Shown: positions 22,427 through 34,430, numbered from the stretch's first letter. The stretch is 64,000 bases of DNA from Gordionus sp. m RMFG-2023 (GCF_954871325.1 NC_088779.1:14076846-14140845), one strand, 5' to 3'. Translations and numbers: made by a program. The notes: generated by a model from the sequence alone, not told the origin.

Positions 22427-23463
22427 CTTCAAACGCTAAAAATAGCTCTAATCGTAATTACAATAACCAAATTTATAATGATGATTTGGACAACTTAAAC
22501 GATCTAATGGGAGATAGCAAGAGGGCAAGGACTGCCTATACTAGACATCAAGTTCTTGAATTAGAAAAAGAGTTCCATTTTAATCGGTATACAAACCTTT
22601 TTCGATTATTTATATATTTTTTGCAAGTATAAATATAAATATTTAAGGTATTTTTCTTCTATTCGTATAGTGTTTAAACAATAGCTAGCGTTTGTTATTT
22701 ACTATTCTCATCGCTCCCCCATATATTTTTGGTATTTTATCATTTCAAAACTGAATAAAAGAAAGGAATATTTTTCAGAATTTTTTTAAACTTATCTAGA
22801 TACTTAACGAGAAGACGTCGAATCGAGATCGCCCATTCTCTGATTTTGAGTGAGAGACAAATAAAAATTTGGTTTCAAAACAGACGCATGAAATGGAAGA
22901 AAGATCATAAATTACCTAACACCAAAATCCTGAATTTTAATAAAACTAATTCTACCCCTTCTACCATATCGATTCCCCTTTCATATGATAATTTGTCGGA
23001 AAACGTTTCCGATACTGATCCATCTAAAAAAAATAAAGAGCACAATTTTATAGAATCATCTATAGAAATTTACAAGGATAATAGATACGATTCTTCAATT
23101 TACCCTTATGATCTAAAAATGGAACCAACAGTAAATAACCAAGATGATTGGATGACCATCAAATCTGAAAATAAACAAAAAATGGTTTTCAATGATAATC
23201 CGTTTAATTATGAAATACCTTTAGATACCATCAAGCTAGGTGAAAGCAAACAATTGACTCATCAGAAATCATCTGAACCCCAGGAATATAATAATTCGGA
23301 CTTTAAATCCAGCATTATTGAATCCTCAAAAAATAAACATTTCGGTGATGACATAATCGGCAAATATAACACAACTAACAAAATTGATTGCGATGTCATG
23401 AAAGGCAATTGGGTTGATGACAAACCGAGAAAGCCCCTTTTAATATCAGGATATTACTTCTAA
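22427..23463 (+). CDS. Dfd: Hox4/Deformed-class homeobox gene, last two exons
   Basis: A sequence-specific transcription factor of the Hox cluster that patterns the head/anterior trunk in bilaterians. Exon 22427-22586 follows a TTTACTTTAG acceptor. It encodes an Asn-rich linker and homeodomain residues 2-23 ([22 protein letters not shown]). Exon 22800-23463 completes it ([31 protein letters not shown]) with Gln50 and Asn51. Directly after comes DHKLPNTK, the signature of the Hox4/Dfd class. A 213-bp intron (22587-22799, GT...CTAG) splits codon Arg24 in phase 2. The C-terminal tail of about 200 residues is Asn/Ser/Lys-rich and ends ISGYYF. About 273 residues are visible. The YPWM exon was not found and may lie upstream of the window. 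No lesion seen; presumably functional. Confidence 0.92.
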
Positions 23464-23760
23464 AAAATATCTGTATTCATATACTTTTCATATCAAACAG
23501 TATTTTATATTTATTATATTCCTCGTATAATTTGCGAAATTCCTTATTTAATATTATAAAATGATAATAAAAATAGTGTATAAAGATATATTATAGAAGG
23601 TGTTAATTTGATTATATTTCATTTTTATTTATTATTTTTAGTTATGAACCAGGATTGGGTGAATAAAATTCAATTTTATTTGAGTCGAAAATTTTTTTGT
23701 CTGTTTTAAAAATATTATTAAGCTAAATAATTGAAGAATTTCTTCTTGTAAAGTACAAAG

Positions 23761-23770
23761 AATAAATAAA
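23761..23770 (+). terminator. Candidate poly(A) signal of the Hox gene
   Basis: Overlapping AATAAA hexamers (AATAAATAAA) about 300 nt after the Hox stop, just before the hAT at 23820. It is plausible for the 3' end, but in DNA this AT-rich the hexamer is also expected by chance. Confidence 0.3.
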
Positions 23771-24364
23771 GCATGATAATAACATTTGAATGTTTATATA
23801 ATTATTTGTGATAAAATATTAGGGGTGTGCCGATCCACATATTTTTCACCGATCCGATATTGGTTCAAAACCGAACCGATATTTATATTGATTTTTCACA
23901 CCCCCCCCCCTTGAACCAAATGTAATTACGAAATCAATATTTATATGCAAAAAATCGAATTATGCATTTCATTTAATTTTTTTTATTTCTACTACAATAA
24001 TTAAGAAAAAATCATATTATAATAGACAAAATAAATATATTAAATAATATATCCATTTTATGTTGGTATGAATTTTAAAATTGTAATAAATTTATAATAT
24101 ATTAGATTAAATATAATATTTCCATATTTCAGATATCATATTTAAAAAATTCTTTTATTTAAAGTATAAATAAATAATATTTGCGTTATCACTTAAAAAT
24201 ATTTAAAATAAATAAAACTTTGGGTGTTACTTTCTATTTTTACTTTTAAAATACTATAAATCTATTTTTTTTTAAAAAAATTAAGGGGTGTTGTGCAATT
24301 GCATTGCTCAAAAAAAGAATTATTTAGAAAATATTATTAATGTAAAATAAATATACATAACATA

Positions 24365-26328
24365 CATTGGCGTACGCAGAGGTGGGGGGGGGTGGCAGGG
24401 GGACAAATCCCCCCCCCTCCCCAAAGCCAAAAAATGCAGATGCCCCATATATTTTTCAAAAATATTATTGTTTATATTAATTTATATTTGTTAATATTTA
24501 TTCGTATCTCATATTAAATATATATTTTATTACATTTATTATCACATTCATAAGTTATTTTATCAATTAATTTCGATTTCAAGTTTTCCGGCCTAATATT
24601 TAATTATAATTTTCAAATTTTTAGGGGCGTAATATTTATCTACCATTTGCAAATTTCTAGTCAAATAATAATTATTTCTGAAACTTCTGGTCCAACAGGG
24701 AAAAAGAAATTGCAACCTTGTCCAACGAGATAGAGCCTCTTCCATCAAGAACTAACAGCTATTAAGGAGTTAGAAGAGCCAATTATTTGCTATTACTGAA
24801 ATATCACAATAGCCTGAAAAAATATTTCCTCAGAAGCAAGAAAATTATTGGATTCAATGCTTATTCCAAATTTTATTTCTCATTAGAATGTATTATTTAA
24901 TTATACAACTATTTTAAGTATTACTTTTCAAAAAAATGACATTGATTTGATTTAGAAGATGAAAATGCGGAGAGCATTTTATCAGAACTCAAGGAAATTA
25001 GGGCTAATGTTGATGAAGAATTTTATATATTATTGTTGAGTCAAAAGCAGAGCTATACCTGTTTAATATTTGTCTCCCTCGACTTGTAGCAAGGCAAGCT
25101 CATCGTTAAAACATTAATATAGGATCAGTAGAAGGGTATATCTTAGATGCAGATACATTTATAACCCAAATAAATAAATTTTTAATTCATCATGCAGCAC
25201 TCACATCTGCAAATATTACTCCCACAAAAGCCTTCCCAACCTTTTTCAGATGGTGATAGAAAAAAAAATATTTATTAGATTTTTATTATGAAGATGTTAA
25301 AGTATCTTATGATGCCTTACTAGCTGAATAACTATGTTTATAAAATTAACTATAGTTGATATAGTCCCAAAAAATGCTATGGATGCTCTGCATTATTTCA
25401 AACACATTTTAGATTAAATTCCCAATGTATTAAAAGGGTTTATAAACTCTTCCCATTAGTAAACTAATGAGAGAACACTCTCTTTTTTAAGAAGAATAAC
25501 AGAGGCTTGCAGAAGTACCATTTGCAGGGCACGGCCCGGATTTTTTTTAAGAAATTTTTACGGCCCGGCCAGGCTTTTTTTAAAAAAATTTTAGGCCCGG
25601 CTCGGCTTTTTTTTTTAATTTTCAGGCTCGGCCCTGTTTTTTTTAAAATAAAATTTTCAGGCCTGGCCCTGATTTTTTTAAAATAAATTTTATTTATTTT
25701 TGATTTTTATTGCTAATAATAACGATTTCAAATATAGGCTGTTTTAAAAAATACAGCCCGTCCTGGGTGTTTTTTTTAAAATAATTCAGGCCCGGCTTGG
25801 GTGTTTTTTAAAAAAAATTTAGGTCCGGCCCGGATGTTTTTTTAAAAAAAATTCGAGCCTGGCCCGGGTATATTTAAAAAAATTAAAATACTGTCCGGCC
25901 CAGGGGCCGGGCCTGCAGGTCTCTGAAAAACATACCAAAAAGTACAACATGTGAAAGTAGATTGTAAGGTTTGGATCTTTTGAATATTCAAGGCATTTAG
26001 CGACAAGCAAGGATGAGATAATTCAAAAATTAGCTCAATCCCAACCAAGATTGGATTTTACATTGTAAATATATAACATACAAAATACAATTATTCCTAA
26101 TAAACTTTTTGTGTAAAGGCTCAAAAAATCCAAATTTCTATTTTGGGTCATTTAAGTGATTCTTTACATATAATTTTTTTTATAATTCACATTAATTTAA
26201 AATTGTGCATTAGGAATAGTTATTAGTCCTAATAAATTTATGCTTGATATTTTTAAAAAACAATAATATTTCTTAAAAAAATTTATTATCCCCCCCCCCC
26301 CCAAACCAAATTCCTGCGTACGCGCCTG
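24365..26328 (+). mobile_element. hAT element, copy 2 of the CAGGCG family
   Basis: 1,964 bp between perfect 8-bp duplications ATAACATA (24357-24364 and 26329-26336). Termini CATTGGCGTACGCAG and inverted CAGGCGCGTACGCAGGAAT. Nearly collinear with 10417-12323, including the transposase remnant, its stop codons and the GGCCCGG ladder. Small indels distinguish them, such as an extra CATGCAGCACTCACATC segment near 25190. It inserted into the hAT MITE at 23820, so it is the younger of the two. Confidence 0.9.
25535..25920. repeat. GGCCCGG / poly-T ladder inside hAT copy 2
   Basis: Counterpart of the ladder at 11540-11920, at the same place in the element, with one additional GC box (CAGGCCTGGCCCTG near 25657) and one more near the right end (GAGCCTGGCCCGGG near 25855). 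The differing box number suggests gain or loss of units since the copies separated. Confidence 0.6.
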
Positions 26329-26456
26329 ATAACATAAAATAATAAAAAAAGAAAAGTAAAAAGATCGGAATTTTTTACATATATCGGTCGATCCTATATT
26401 TTTGGAAAACGCTAAATATCGGTGCCGATCCGATATTTAATATCGGCACAGCCCTA

Positions 26457-26740
26457 AAAAATAATATTATCTTATTCTAAATATTATTTTGGTTAGTATA
26501 TATTCCTTAATATATTCATTTTATTAAGGTATATAGTTAGATGTCAATGATTGGAAAAAGAGAATTTATCAATCCTTTTTTCAGACCAAAGCCTTTGGAG
26601 TTGAGTAGTGATTTACTCCGTCAGTGCTGTTTATTTTTTATAAAGTAGACTTGTTTATTCATCAATGTATATGAAAAAATACCATTTTTAAATATATGTC
26701 AGACCTTCGGTAATGCCCTATATCATCTACCTCATAGATC
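26457..26740. other. AT-rich spacer, no gene seen
   Basis: No coding or terminal-repeat signal supported. Confidence 0.45.
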
Positions 26741-26885
26741 TGGTTTCTAAATCGAGATCTGCAAAGGGCAGTCGGTTAAATTTTTAGCAATTATAATTTT
26801 GTGAAAAATTTACACGGCACGTTAAAATTTTACAAAACCACCCCGCTCCATTAAATTATTTTGTATGAATTTTCTGGCCATTACA
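26741..26885. mobile_element. One-ended hAT MITE fragment
   Basis: GAGATCTGCAAAGGGCAG (about 26753) resembles the terminus of the MITE at 21914 (inverted TAGAGATCTGCAAAGC). It is followed by the same style of interior, AATTTTGTGAAAAATTTAC and GTTAAAATTTTACAAAA. The other end is missing. Confidence 0.4.
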
Positions 26886-26894
26886 ATTTTATCT

Positions 26895-27270
26895 AGACCT
26901 GCAGCATCGGTGGCGCCGTTTCTTTTTTAAACGATAGGCTGGCGGCGGTGTCAAATATTTTTCTAACTTAAATTTTTTAATTAAAATTGTAGATTCATTG
27001 GAAACACTTTTAAAATAAAATTTATGCTTTATTATGTTCTTAACTATTAACGATTTTATCAAGTCATAATTATCATGTATAAATATTATTTTATTTATTA
27101 TAGGACATAAAGATGATCTTTTAGAGTTCAGAGTGAGTCCAGCTATGGAAAATACATGCTCGCTGGGTGCACTCATAGCTTAAACGCACAGGATCTTTCT
27201 AGCTAATATTGAGGGTTTAGGAAGATACAATGCTCTTATCTTCCAAAAATCGAAGACATCTTTTATATCT
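26895..27270 (-). pseudogene. hAT transposase C-terminus (dimerisation domain)
   Basis: Reading the minus strand gives DVFDFWKIRALYLPKPS, ILARKILCV, a stop, then MSAPSEHVFSIAGLTLNSKR and SSLCPIINKIIFIHDNYDL. This is the hAT C-terminal dimerisation region, whose family pattern is W..N...YP.L...A...L..P.(S/T)..ER.FS.AG......R..L. A stop interrupts it (near 27180) where the family has a Pro/Ala pair. A possible earlier piece, GPSIASFKQNMLTKFDH, lies at about 30495-30550 on the same strand beyond the nested element. The gene is broken. Confidence 0.75.
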
Positions 27271-28212
27271 AAATTATAAGGCAAAAATAATGAATTCACT
27301 CTTTTTCTAAATTAGTTAAATAGTCTTGTTGTTTCAGATTATTGTTATGAATAGAAATGTTTGGTAGCCAATGACTTAAGATAATCGAATTCTGAAGCAA
27401 CTTCCGTCGTTTCAGATTCGGTTAATTCGTCCGTGTAAGGCAACAGGTAGTGTGTCAGTTGCCATGTCTCCCCCCATCAGCGGGAGTCCCGAAATTTTTT
27501 AGTTTACACGCAGACATCGCTTTCCCGCAAAACTACCGCAATTGGAAATCTCTCGCAAAAATCTACCGCAATTTTTTAATTTCTCCCGCAATTTTTTTAA
27601 AATAATATTTTAATGTTTTTAATATATAAATAATAATTTTGAGAGACAGTAATTGATTATTTTTATATTTTTAAAATAAATTTTAAATATTTATTCGAAA
27701 AACATGTCTAGTTTGTAAATTTCTTTTTATCCTGTTTTATTTTTATCCAATAATAAATTAACATCATTTCATTCATATAAGTCAGTACAGGGGAGTATAT
27801 CGTATATCAACATCGAATCAATGCAAAAATATTCTCCAAAATAATAAATAATACAGATGCAACTACAGCTGCGGAAATTGTATAAAACTATCATGTAGTT
27901 CAACAATCACAGAGCTATAGCATCACAATGTTGGTCGAATCTTTTTCTCATATTTAATGTCTCCAATATAAGTGCAAACCTTACTTGTGTTAGAACACAA
28001 ATGAGCAGTACCTGAATCCTAGAGGTCAATTCTAGACGATTTGAAAGATGGACATCCATATACAATTCTAAAACACTTCCCTTGAACCTTCGCTATTTCA
28101 ACAAGAATAAGAACATTTCAATAAAACTGTTAAAATTTTTTCCTCGGATAGTAAAAAATCTGTAGCTAACCACATAATGTAAATATAGCTGATTCAGGGT
28201 TGAATTGCATGT

Positions 28213-28500
28213 CAGCTATCTGCGCTGATAATGCTTATGTAAATTTTGGCAAAAACCGTGTATTTACCGAATTGAGGCAGCACAATAACGAATTAATACC
28301 AATTGGTTGTAGATGCCATATGCTACATAATTCTTGCAAGAAGCAATGAAAGTACTATCTGTGGATGTCGAAATAATTGTGATGAAATGTTTTAACGAAT
28401 TTATTTCATCAACTAAAAGAGTTGGTGGAGTGGTCTGACTTGGAATGTGAGTTGTTGCGATATGTACCTATCAGGTAGTTATCATTAATACCTGCATCGA
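28213..28500 (+). pseudogene. Decayed hAT transposase (zf-862/KIAA1586 style)
   Basis: One frame reads SADNAYVNFGKNRVFTELRQ, then NELIPIGCRCHMLHN, and after frame breaks VDVEIIVMKCFNEFISSTKR and LLRYVPIR. This matches the catalytic-core pattern of vertebrate and insect zinc-finger-862-like hAT proteins (ADNAN.NFG, P.GC.CH.LHN, LLR.VPTRWLSL). Several frame breaks and stops make it inactive. The next segment is copied in inverse orientation at 29090-29420. Confidence 0.6.
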
Positions 28501-29420
28501 TAAAATTTTAAAATTTACAAACCCTTAAAAAATACTTTTTAAATAAAGATTTTAAAAGCTGTCCTAAATTTTTTGGATTATGAAATGGCAGAAGCATATT
28601 TGGGATTAGTTTCACGTGTAGGTAATCTACTTAATGCAATTGATATTCAGTTGTAATCAGAATATTTTTTATTAATAAAGATTCACAAAATCATGCTACA
28701 GCTCTGATCATCTCTACAGTTAAAAATTTATAATAAATTTTATGGCGCTATTGCTAGAAATATTATGTTCAAATAATACTCTAATTATACATTTTTAAAT
28801 GAATCAGATATTTTTATTAAGACAATTTTAGAATATTTACAAAATTTGATTTTAATAACTCTATTTACAAACGTATAAATATTATGACCTTGGAACAAAA
28901 ACCATCAATTGATGGTTTTTATAATTTAATTGAGGACTGCCTGGAAAAAGGAGAGAAATCGGATTGCTTTAACAACATTAGAGGCTTAGCTAATGGTTAA
29001 ACAAATATATAATATGTCATGCCAGTAACTTTATAAATATCTCAATAACGACGGTACACATTTAGTTCTATTATTTAAATCTTAAATAAAATATAATTAG
29101 GTTTAGCAATTCCGCTATAAAATTTATTATCAATTTTTAACTGTAAAGATGACCACGCAGATAATTTTGTGAATCTTTAATAAGATTCTTCTGATTACAA
29201 CTGCACATTAACAGCATGTAGTAGATTTTCTGCATGTGAAATCATACCTAAATATACCCCTGCCATTCATTATTGAAAATATTTTCAAAATGTTAGGACA
29301 GCTTTTATAATTTTTATTTAAGAGATACTTTTTTAAAGGTTTATAAAATTTTAAAATCCTATCGATGGCGGCTATTAGGAACATATCGCAACCAACATTG
29401 TGCTGACTCGATTCTGTAAA
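28435..29420. repeat. Inverted duplication of a transposase segment
   Basis: About 325 bp at 28435-28760 recurs, inverted and diverged, at 29090-29420. Shared landmarks include TTGCGATATGT, AAAGCTGTCCTAA, CAGTTGTAATCAGAA and AGATTCACAAAAT. The spacer is about 330 bp. By eye the arms differ at roughly a quarter of positions, so the duplication is old or joined two related copies. Confidence 0.7.
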
Positions 29421-30326
29421 TACACTGTATTACCAAATTCACTGAGGCATTATCAGATCAGAAAGCTGACATGCAATTTATTGATAATCTCGAATCTGAT
29501 ATATTTACCATTATATGGTTAGCTATGTCTTTGGATTTTTCACTATTTGAGTGGAAAAAAATTAATAGTTTTATTGAAACGACCTTAATTTTGTTGAAAT
29601 AGCGGAGGATCAAGAGAAATTTTTAATATTTCCTTATTAGATGCATCTGTTAGAATTGTATATGTATGCCCATCTTTCAAATCGTCAATTGACCTCCTGG
29701 ATTTAGGTCCTAAAACATTGATGATAGCCTTGCTCATTTTTGTTCTACAAGTATACTTTTCATTTATTATGGGTAAAAGATTCTACCAACATTATGATGA
29801 TAAGTATCTCTGTGAATGTTGTACTACAAGATAAGTGATTACAATTGCCGCAACTGTAATTGCATCTGTATTATTTCTTATTTTTGGAGTCCTTCTCCTT
29901 ATTATGCATTTAAACGTGATAAGTGATAAATAAGTGCCTATCCCTATTATGTTATATACACACATGGTAGATTTCCAATCGGTCGTTTTACGGGACATCG
30001 CATAAAATATATTTTTAATTGTAAAATTTAAAAAAAAATTTTTATAAAATTTTATCTTTACATTCTTTTAATTTAAAAAAGATCGTTGGTGTTTTTATAA
30101 ATTTATTTTAATAAATCAAGATGTTATTTTATTTTGAAAAATAGTTATATAAACTAATTATAAAAAATAATAGGCAGATAATTAAGTCAATTCAAAATCC
30201 CGGCCCGAAGGCCGAGGCCCGCAAAAAAAATTTTTTTAGCAATTTTTTTTCTACCGCAATTTTCATATTTCTTCCCCATAATCCAAATTTCTCCCGCAAT
30301 TTGAAAATTTTGACCTGGCAACCCTG

Positions 30327-31140
30327 GTGTTGACATAAAAATTGCACCGGAGTAATATTTTTAATATTCATTTATTATGTTTATAGATAATCCAAAAGTG
30401 CTCCTAACACCTAACTATAAAAAATAAAACAAAGAGAAATAATATTTAAAAAAACTAATTTATGTAATACTACCTGAAAATCGGTTATTGGAAATATATG
30501 ATCAAATTTAGTAAGCATATTTTGTTTAAAGGATGCTATGGAAGGACCATCATATTCTTTACGATTAAATGATTTTTAATTTCACTACGAAATAATAAGG
30601 ATAAATTTATAGTAAATCCTTTTTGGGTAGATAAAAATTCAACAGTTTTTTGAAGATTTAAAGAAAATTTAAAAATTCATGCACCAAGTCCCAATCCTAG
30701 TTAAATAATTTGAGATCCGATTTCTTCATTCTATTTAATAGCTATGTTTTTATATATGTTATAATGGCAATGAAATAAAAATCATTAATTAAAAATTCCT
30801 TATACGATAAAATATAAATTATATATGATGAGCTGTAGATTGCATCATTAAAATATTGTATTACTTTTTATATAATAATTGATGGTCTTATGCTTATCAT
30901 ATACAAAAGATTTGAAACATCAAAAATTAAAAGAATAAAAATATTAATATATCAATACCTTTTCTCTAAATCACTAACCTAATAATAACATATCATCTTG
31001 TTACAAATCAAATGTTTTTAATAATATTTATTAATTTTAAAAAATATAATCGATTTTTTATTAATTTAAAAAATATTATTTTTCTTCCAATTATAATTCA
31101 TAAATAATATACAAAATAAATATTATTTTTTATAATAAAA
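30327..31140. other. Rest of the minus-strand hAT, decayed
   Basis: AT-rich sequence between the nested hAT and the GC-rich right end. Apart from the minus-strand peptide near 30495-30550, no gene is seen. Confidence 0.4.
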
Positions 31141-31233
31141 AATATGCATCACGCCGCCATGCCGCCGGATTTTGCATCGGCGTGGTGGAAAATCACCAGC
31201 AGCGGCCTATTTGACCGGCGGCGCACAGGTCTA

Positions 31234-31567
31234 TCTATATCTAATTTTTCTGATAATGATCTGTGGAACTAATGATAGAAATTTATGAGTCGTGGTAGTT
31301 TTCTGTATATTTATTCATGACTTTGATAGCAGCATATAAAAAGTGGAAGAATGTACATCATATAATATATTATAATAATTCACATCATCGTAGTGTCAAA
31401 AATGATTATATAAAATTGAATCTAATAATGATTGTCTTCTTACCAAAATGTTATCAATATAGCTATTTGTTTATCTATACTAATCAATCATCAAGTTAGG
31501 TAAAATGTTTTTTTTAAATATAAACAAAACTAAAATACCGTAAGGTATAAAACTAAAATATATTTAC
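31234..31567. other. AT-rich spacer, no gene seen
   Basis: A 60-codon frame at 31317-31499 has no recognisable features and is probably chance. Confidence 0.45.
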
Positions 31568-31884
31568 ATATGTTAGCGGCAATGTGATATTTTCGGCAAT
31601 GTGAGCTAGTGGTAGGCAGGGTAATTTTGTTATTTCGGCAAAGTATATAATGCCGAAATAACCAGGCAATGCATTCTATTTTACAAATTAATAAATTTAT
31701 TATTTATTTGAGATTAATTTATTATTATTTAATATTAATTTATTATTATAAATTTATTTTATATTTTTTTTAAATATATTTTAATTTGTTACAATATTAT
31801 TTTTGATTGATATTTTTTTTTAATATTATTTATTTTTTTGATCGCTAATTTTTTTATTTTTTGTGTTATATGATTTTCTTAATA

Positions 31885-32818
31885 AATAAGTGACAATTGT
31901 CATAATCGTTATTTTTGAACTTTTTTGAGTTTCTTTAAAGTAAATAGGTAAAAATATGTTTTGTAACATGTTAAATTAATATTTCAGTGAAAATGTACTA
32001 TAGAAAAGTGACAATTGTCATAATCGTTTTTTTTGAACTTTTTGAGTTTTTTTAAAGTATATAGGTAAAAATATGTTTTGTAAACCTGTTAAATTAATAT
32101 TTCAGTGAAAGTATAGTATAGAAAAGTGACAATTGTCATAATCGTTATTTTTAAACTTTTTTGAGTTTTTTTAAAGTAAATAGGCAAAAATATGTTTTGT
32201 AAAGATGTTAAATTAATATTTCAGTGAAAGTGTACTATAGAAAAGTGACAATTATCATTATCGAACTTTTTTGAGTTTTTTTAAAGTAAATAGATAAAAA
32301 TATGTTTTGTAAACATGTTAAATTAATATTTCAGTGAAAATGTAGTATAGAAAAGTGACAATTGTCATAATCGTTATTTTTAAACTTTTTTGAGTTTTTT
32401 TAAAGTATGGGATGTTAAATTAATAATTCAGTGAAAGTGTTCTATAGAAAAGTGACAATTGTCATAATCGTTATTTTTGAATTTTTTTAAGTGTTTTTAA
32501 AGTAAATAGGTAAAAATATGTTTTGTAAACATGTTAAATTAATATTTCAGTGAAAGTGTACTGTAGAAAAGTGACAATTGTCATAATCGTTATTTTTAAA
32601 CTTTTTTGAGTTTTTTTAAAGTAAATGGGTAAAAATATGTTTTGTAAACATGTTAAATTAATATTTCCGTGAAAGTATACTATAAAAAAGTGACAATTGT
32701 CATAATCGTTATTTATGAACTTTTTTGAGTTTTTTTAAAGTATATAGGTAAAAATATGTTTTGTAAACATGTTAAATTAATATTTCAATGAAAGTATAGT
32801 ATAGAAAAGTAATTGTCT
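31885..32818 (+). repeat. 118-bp GACAATTGTC array, left arm
   Basis: Eight to nine units of about 118 bp: TGACAATTGTCATAATCGTT, TTTTTGAGTTTTTTTAAAGT, GGTAAAAATATGTTTTGTAA, ACATGTTAAATTAATATTTC and AGTGAAAGTGTACTATAGAA. The order of landmarks is the same as in the 119-bp repeat at 14360 (palindrome, TAATCGTT, T run, GTAAAT, AACATG, AGTG.A..TGTAC.ATAGA), so they are homologous repeats, not just a shared palindrome. Confidence 0.9.
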
Positions 32819-33889
32819 TTTTCTATTGTGAAGATACAAAATCTTACAAGTTCTTATAGAGAAGGCTTGCTACCAGATTTCCGTTAATAATATAGCTTAA
32901 AAATATTTTTTAATAATGAAGCATATAAATATGATAGTGGGGGGGGGGGAGGGGAGAAGAAAAAATTCCCACCCATTTTACCAAATGTGCCTGATTTGTT
33001 AAATTTTATTTAAAATAATAAAGAATTTACCCCTATCAAATAACTAAAAGGCGTCTATGATGTCACAAAAATATAAAAAAATGAATAAAAATAATGACCT
33101 TATAAAATTTGTGAGTAATATTTTAAAAAAAGATTATAAACCCGAAGAAAATTTAAAACATAAATTGGCCAAAGGCCTTCAAAGAGAGAGCCTAGCATTA
33201 TTCAATAAAATATAGTAAAAAAAATTATCCAAAGGCTTACATTTCTCGAAAAAAACTTAGATAAACTTATAATGTTTGATGTATAATCTTAGTAATTGTT
33301 TAAAATAAATATAAATATGAGGGCTAACTTTGAAAATGCTAAAATTTATTTCGTAAATATATTCATTTTCGAAAATCTATTTAATACTTTGATAGATTTA
33401 AATTGCAATATTAGCTCTAACTTGTAATTTCAGATCGTTCACTAAAGTGAATAAATATTTAAAATGAATTTACTCACATAATTGAAATAAATGATCCAAA
33501 GATATTATAGTTAGTTGATATACAAATAACTGATGCAGGATTCTAATTAAATATATTTCGTAGTTAACATTTTAGAAAAAAATAAATTAATCTTACAATT
33601 ATTTTAATCTTATATCGGCCTACTATTATAAATTATGTTAAAAAAACATTTCCGGATGCTATGAAGATTAAAGTTTAATCATAGTAGTGGAATTTATTAT
33701 CATTTGAAGTGATTAATGTATTATTAATAAAATCTCGAGTTTAATCAAATCAAGGAATGACGATTTGCAGGAAAATAACTCATCATTAATTATGAATATA
33801 TAAATAAAAGCTAATTTAGGAATTTTATTGTTGATATTACTGTTAGTGACTTAAAAATATAAAACATATCTAAACTGAAATTTTAATTT
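32819..33889. other. Interior of second fold-back, no clear gene
   Basis: AT-rich sequence with a G run at 32939-32956. Short peptide-like stretches near 33140-33220 (such as KHKLAKGLQRESLALFNK) might be a decayed gene, but none is recognisable. Confidence 0.35.
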
Positions 33890-34420
33890 AACGTTTACAA
33901 AACATATTTTTACCTATTAACCTTAAAAAAGTTCAAAAATAACGGTTATGACGATTGTCACTTCTCTAAGGTACATATACACTGAAAATTTAATTTAACA
34001 TGTTTACAAAACCTATTTTTACCTATTTACTTTAAAAAAACTTAACGATTATGAGAATTGTCACTTTTCTATAGTACATTTTAACTGAAATTTTAATTTA
34101 ACATGTTTACAAAACATATTTTTATCTATTTACTTTAAAAAAAGTTCTAAAAAACGATTATGACAATTGTCACTTTTCTATAGTACACTTTCACGAAAAT
34201 ATTAATTTCGCATGTTTACCGAACATATTTTTACCTATTTGTTTGAAAAAAACTCAAAAATGTTTAAAAATAACGATTATGACAATTGTCACTCTTCCAT
34301 AGTGCTTAACTGAAATTTTAGTTTAACATGTTTACAAAACGTATTTGTACCTATTTACTTTAAAAAAACTGAAAAAAGTTTATAAATAACGATTATGACA
34401 TTTGTCACTTTTATCTAAAA
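33890..34420 (-). repeat. 118-bp GACAATTGTC array, right arm
   Basis: Five inverted units (palindromes near 33955, 34056, 34163, 34282 and 34397). They are more diverged than the left arm: GACGATTGTC, GAGAATTGTC and GACATTTGTC replace the perfect palindrome in three of them. Confidence 0.85.
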
Positions 34421-34430
34421 AATTAACTAT

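Larger units (their letters stand above)
23820..26456. mobile_element. hAT MITE with a second hAT nested inside
   Basis: Termini TAGGGGTGTGCCGATCC (23820) and, inverted, TAGGGCTGTGCCGATATT (ending 26456). Subtracting the nested hAT (24365-26328, with its TSD copy) leaves a core of about 665 bp. It is the same family as 628-1397 in inverse orientation, but without the BED-finger remnant. Flanking 8-mers do not match well. It lies about 360 bp downstream of the Hox stop codon. Confidence 0.78.
27456..30326 (+). mobile_element. hAT (GGTTGCCA-end type) nested in the minus-strand hAT
   Basis: Termini CAGTTGCCATGTC (27456) and, inverted, CAGGGTTGCCAGGTC (ending 30326), the common hAT CAGGGTTGCCA end. 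Subterminal repeats of the motif CTACCGCAATTT / CTCCCGCAATTT occur at both ends (27530-27600 and 30240-30310). About 2.87 kb with a decayed transposase in the middle and a large internal inverted duplication. Target duplications are unclear. Confidence 0.65.
26894..31233 (-). mobile_element. hAT transposon (minus) interrupted by another hAT
   Basis: Termini TAGACCTGCAGCATCGG at 26894 and, inverted, TAGACCTGTGCGCCGCCGG ending at 31233. A GC-rich subterminal region is clear at the right (CGCCGCCATGCCGCCGG near 31152). Coding remnants read on the minus strand. The nested element at 27456-30326 accounts for most of its length. The flanking 8-mers ATTTTATC and TCTATATC match at only 5 of 8, so the target duplication is uncertain. 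Confidence 0.6.

Noticed and set aside
29792-29998. 68-codon minus-strand frame with hydrophobic segments
   Set aside because: Inside a decayed hAT, no recognisable motif; chance open frame.
31317-31499. 60-codon plus-strand frame
   Set aside because: No recognisable motif and typical of chance frames in this composition.
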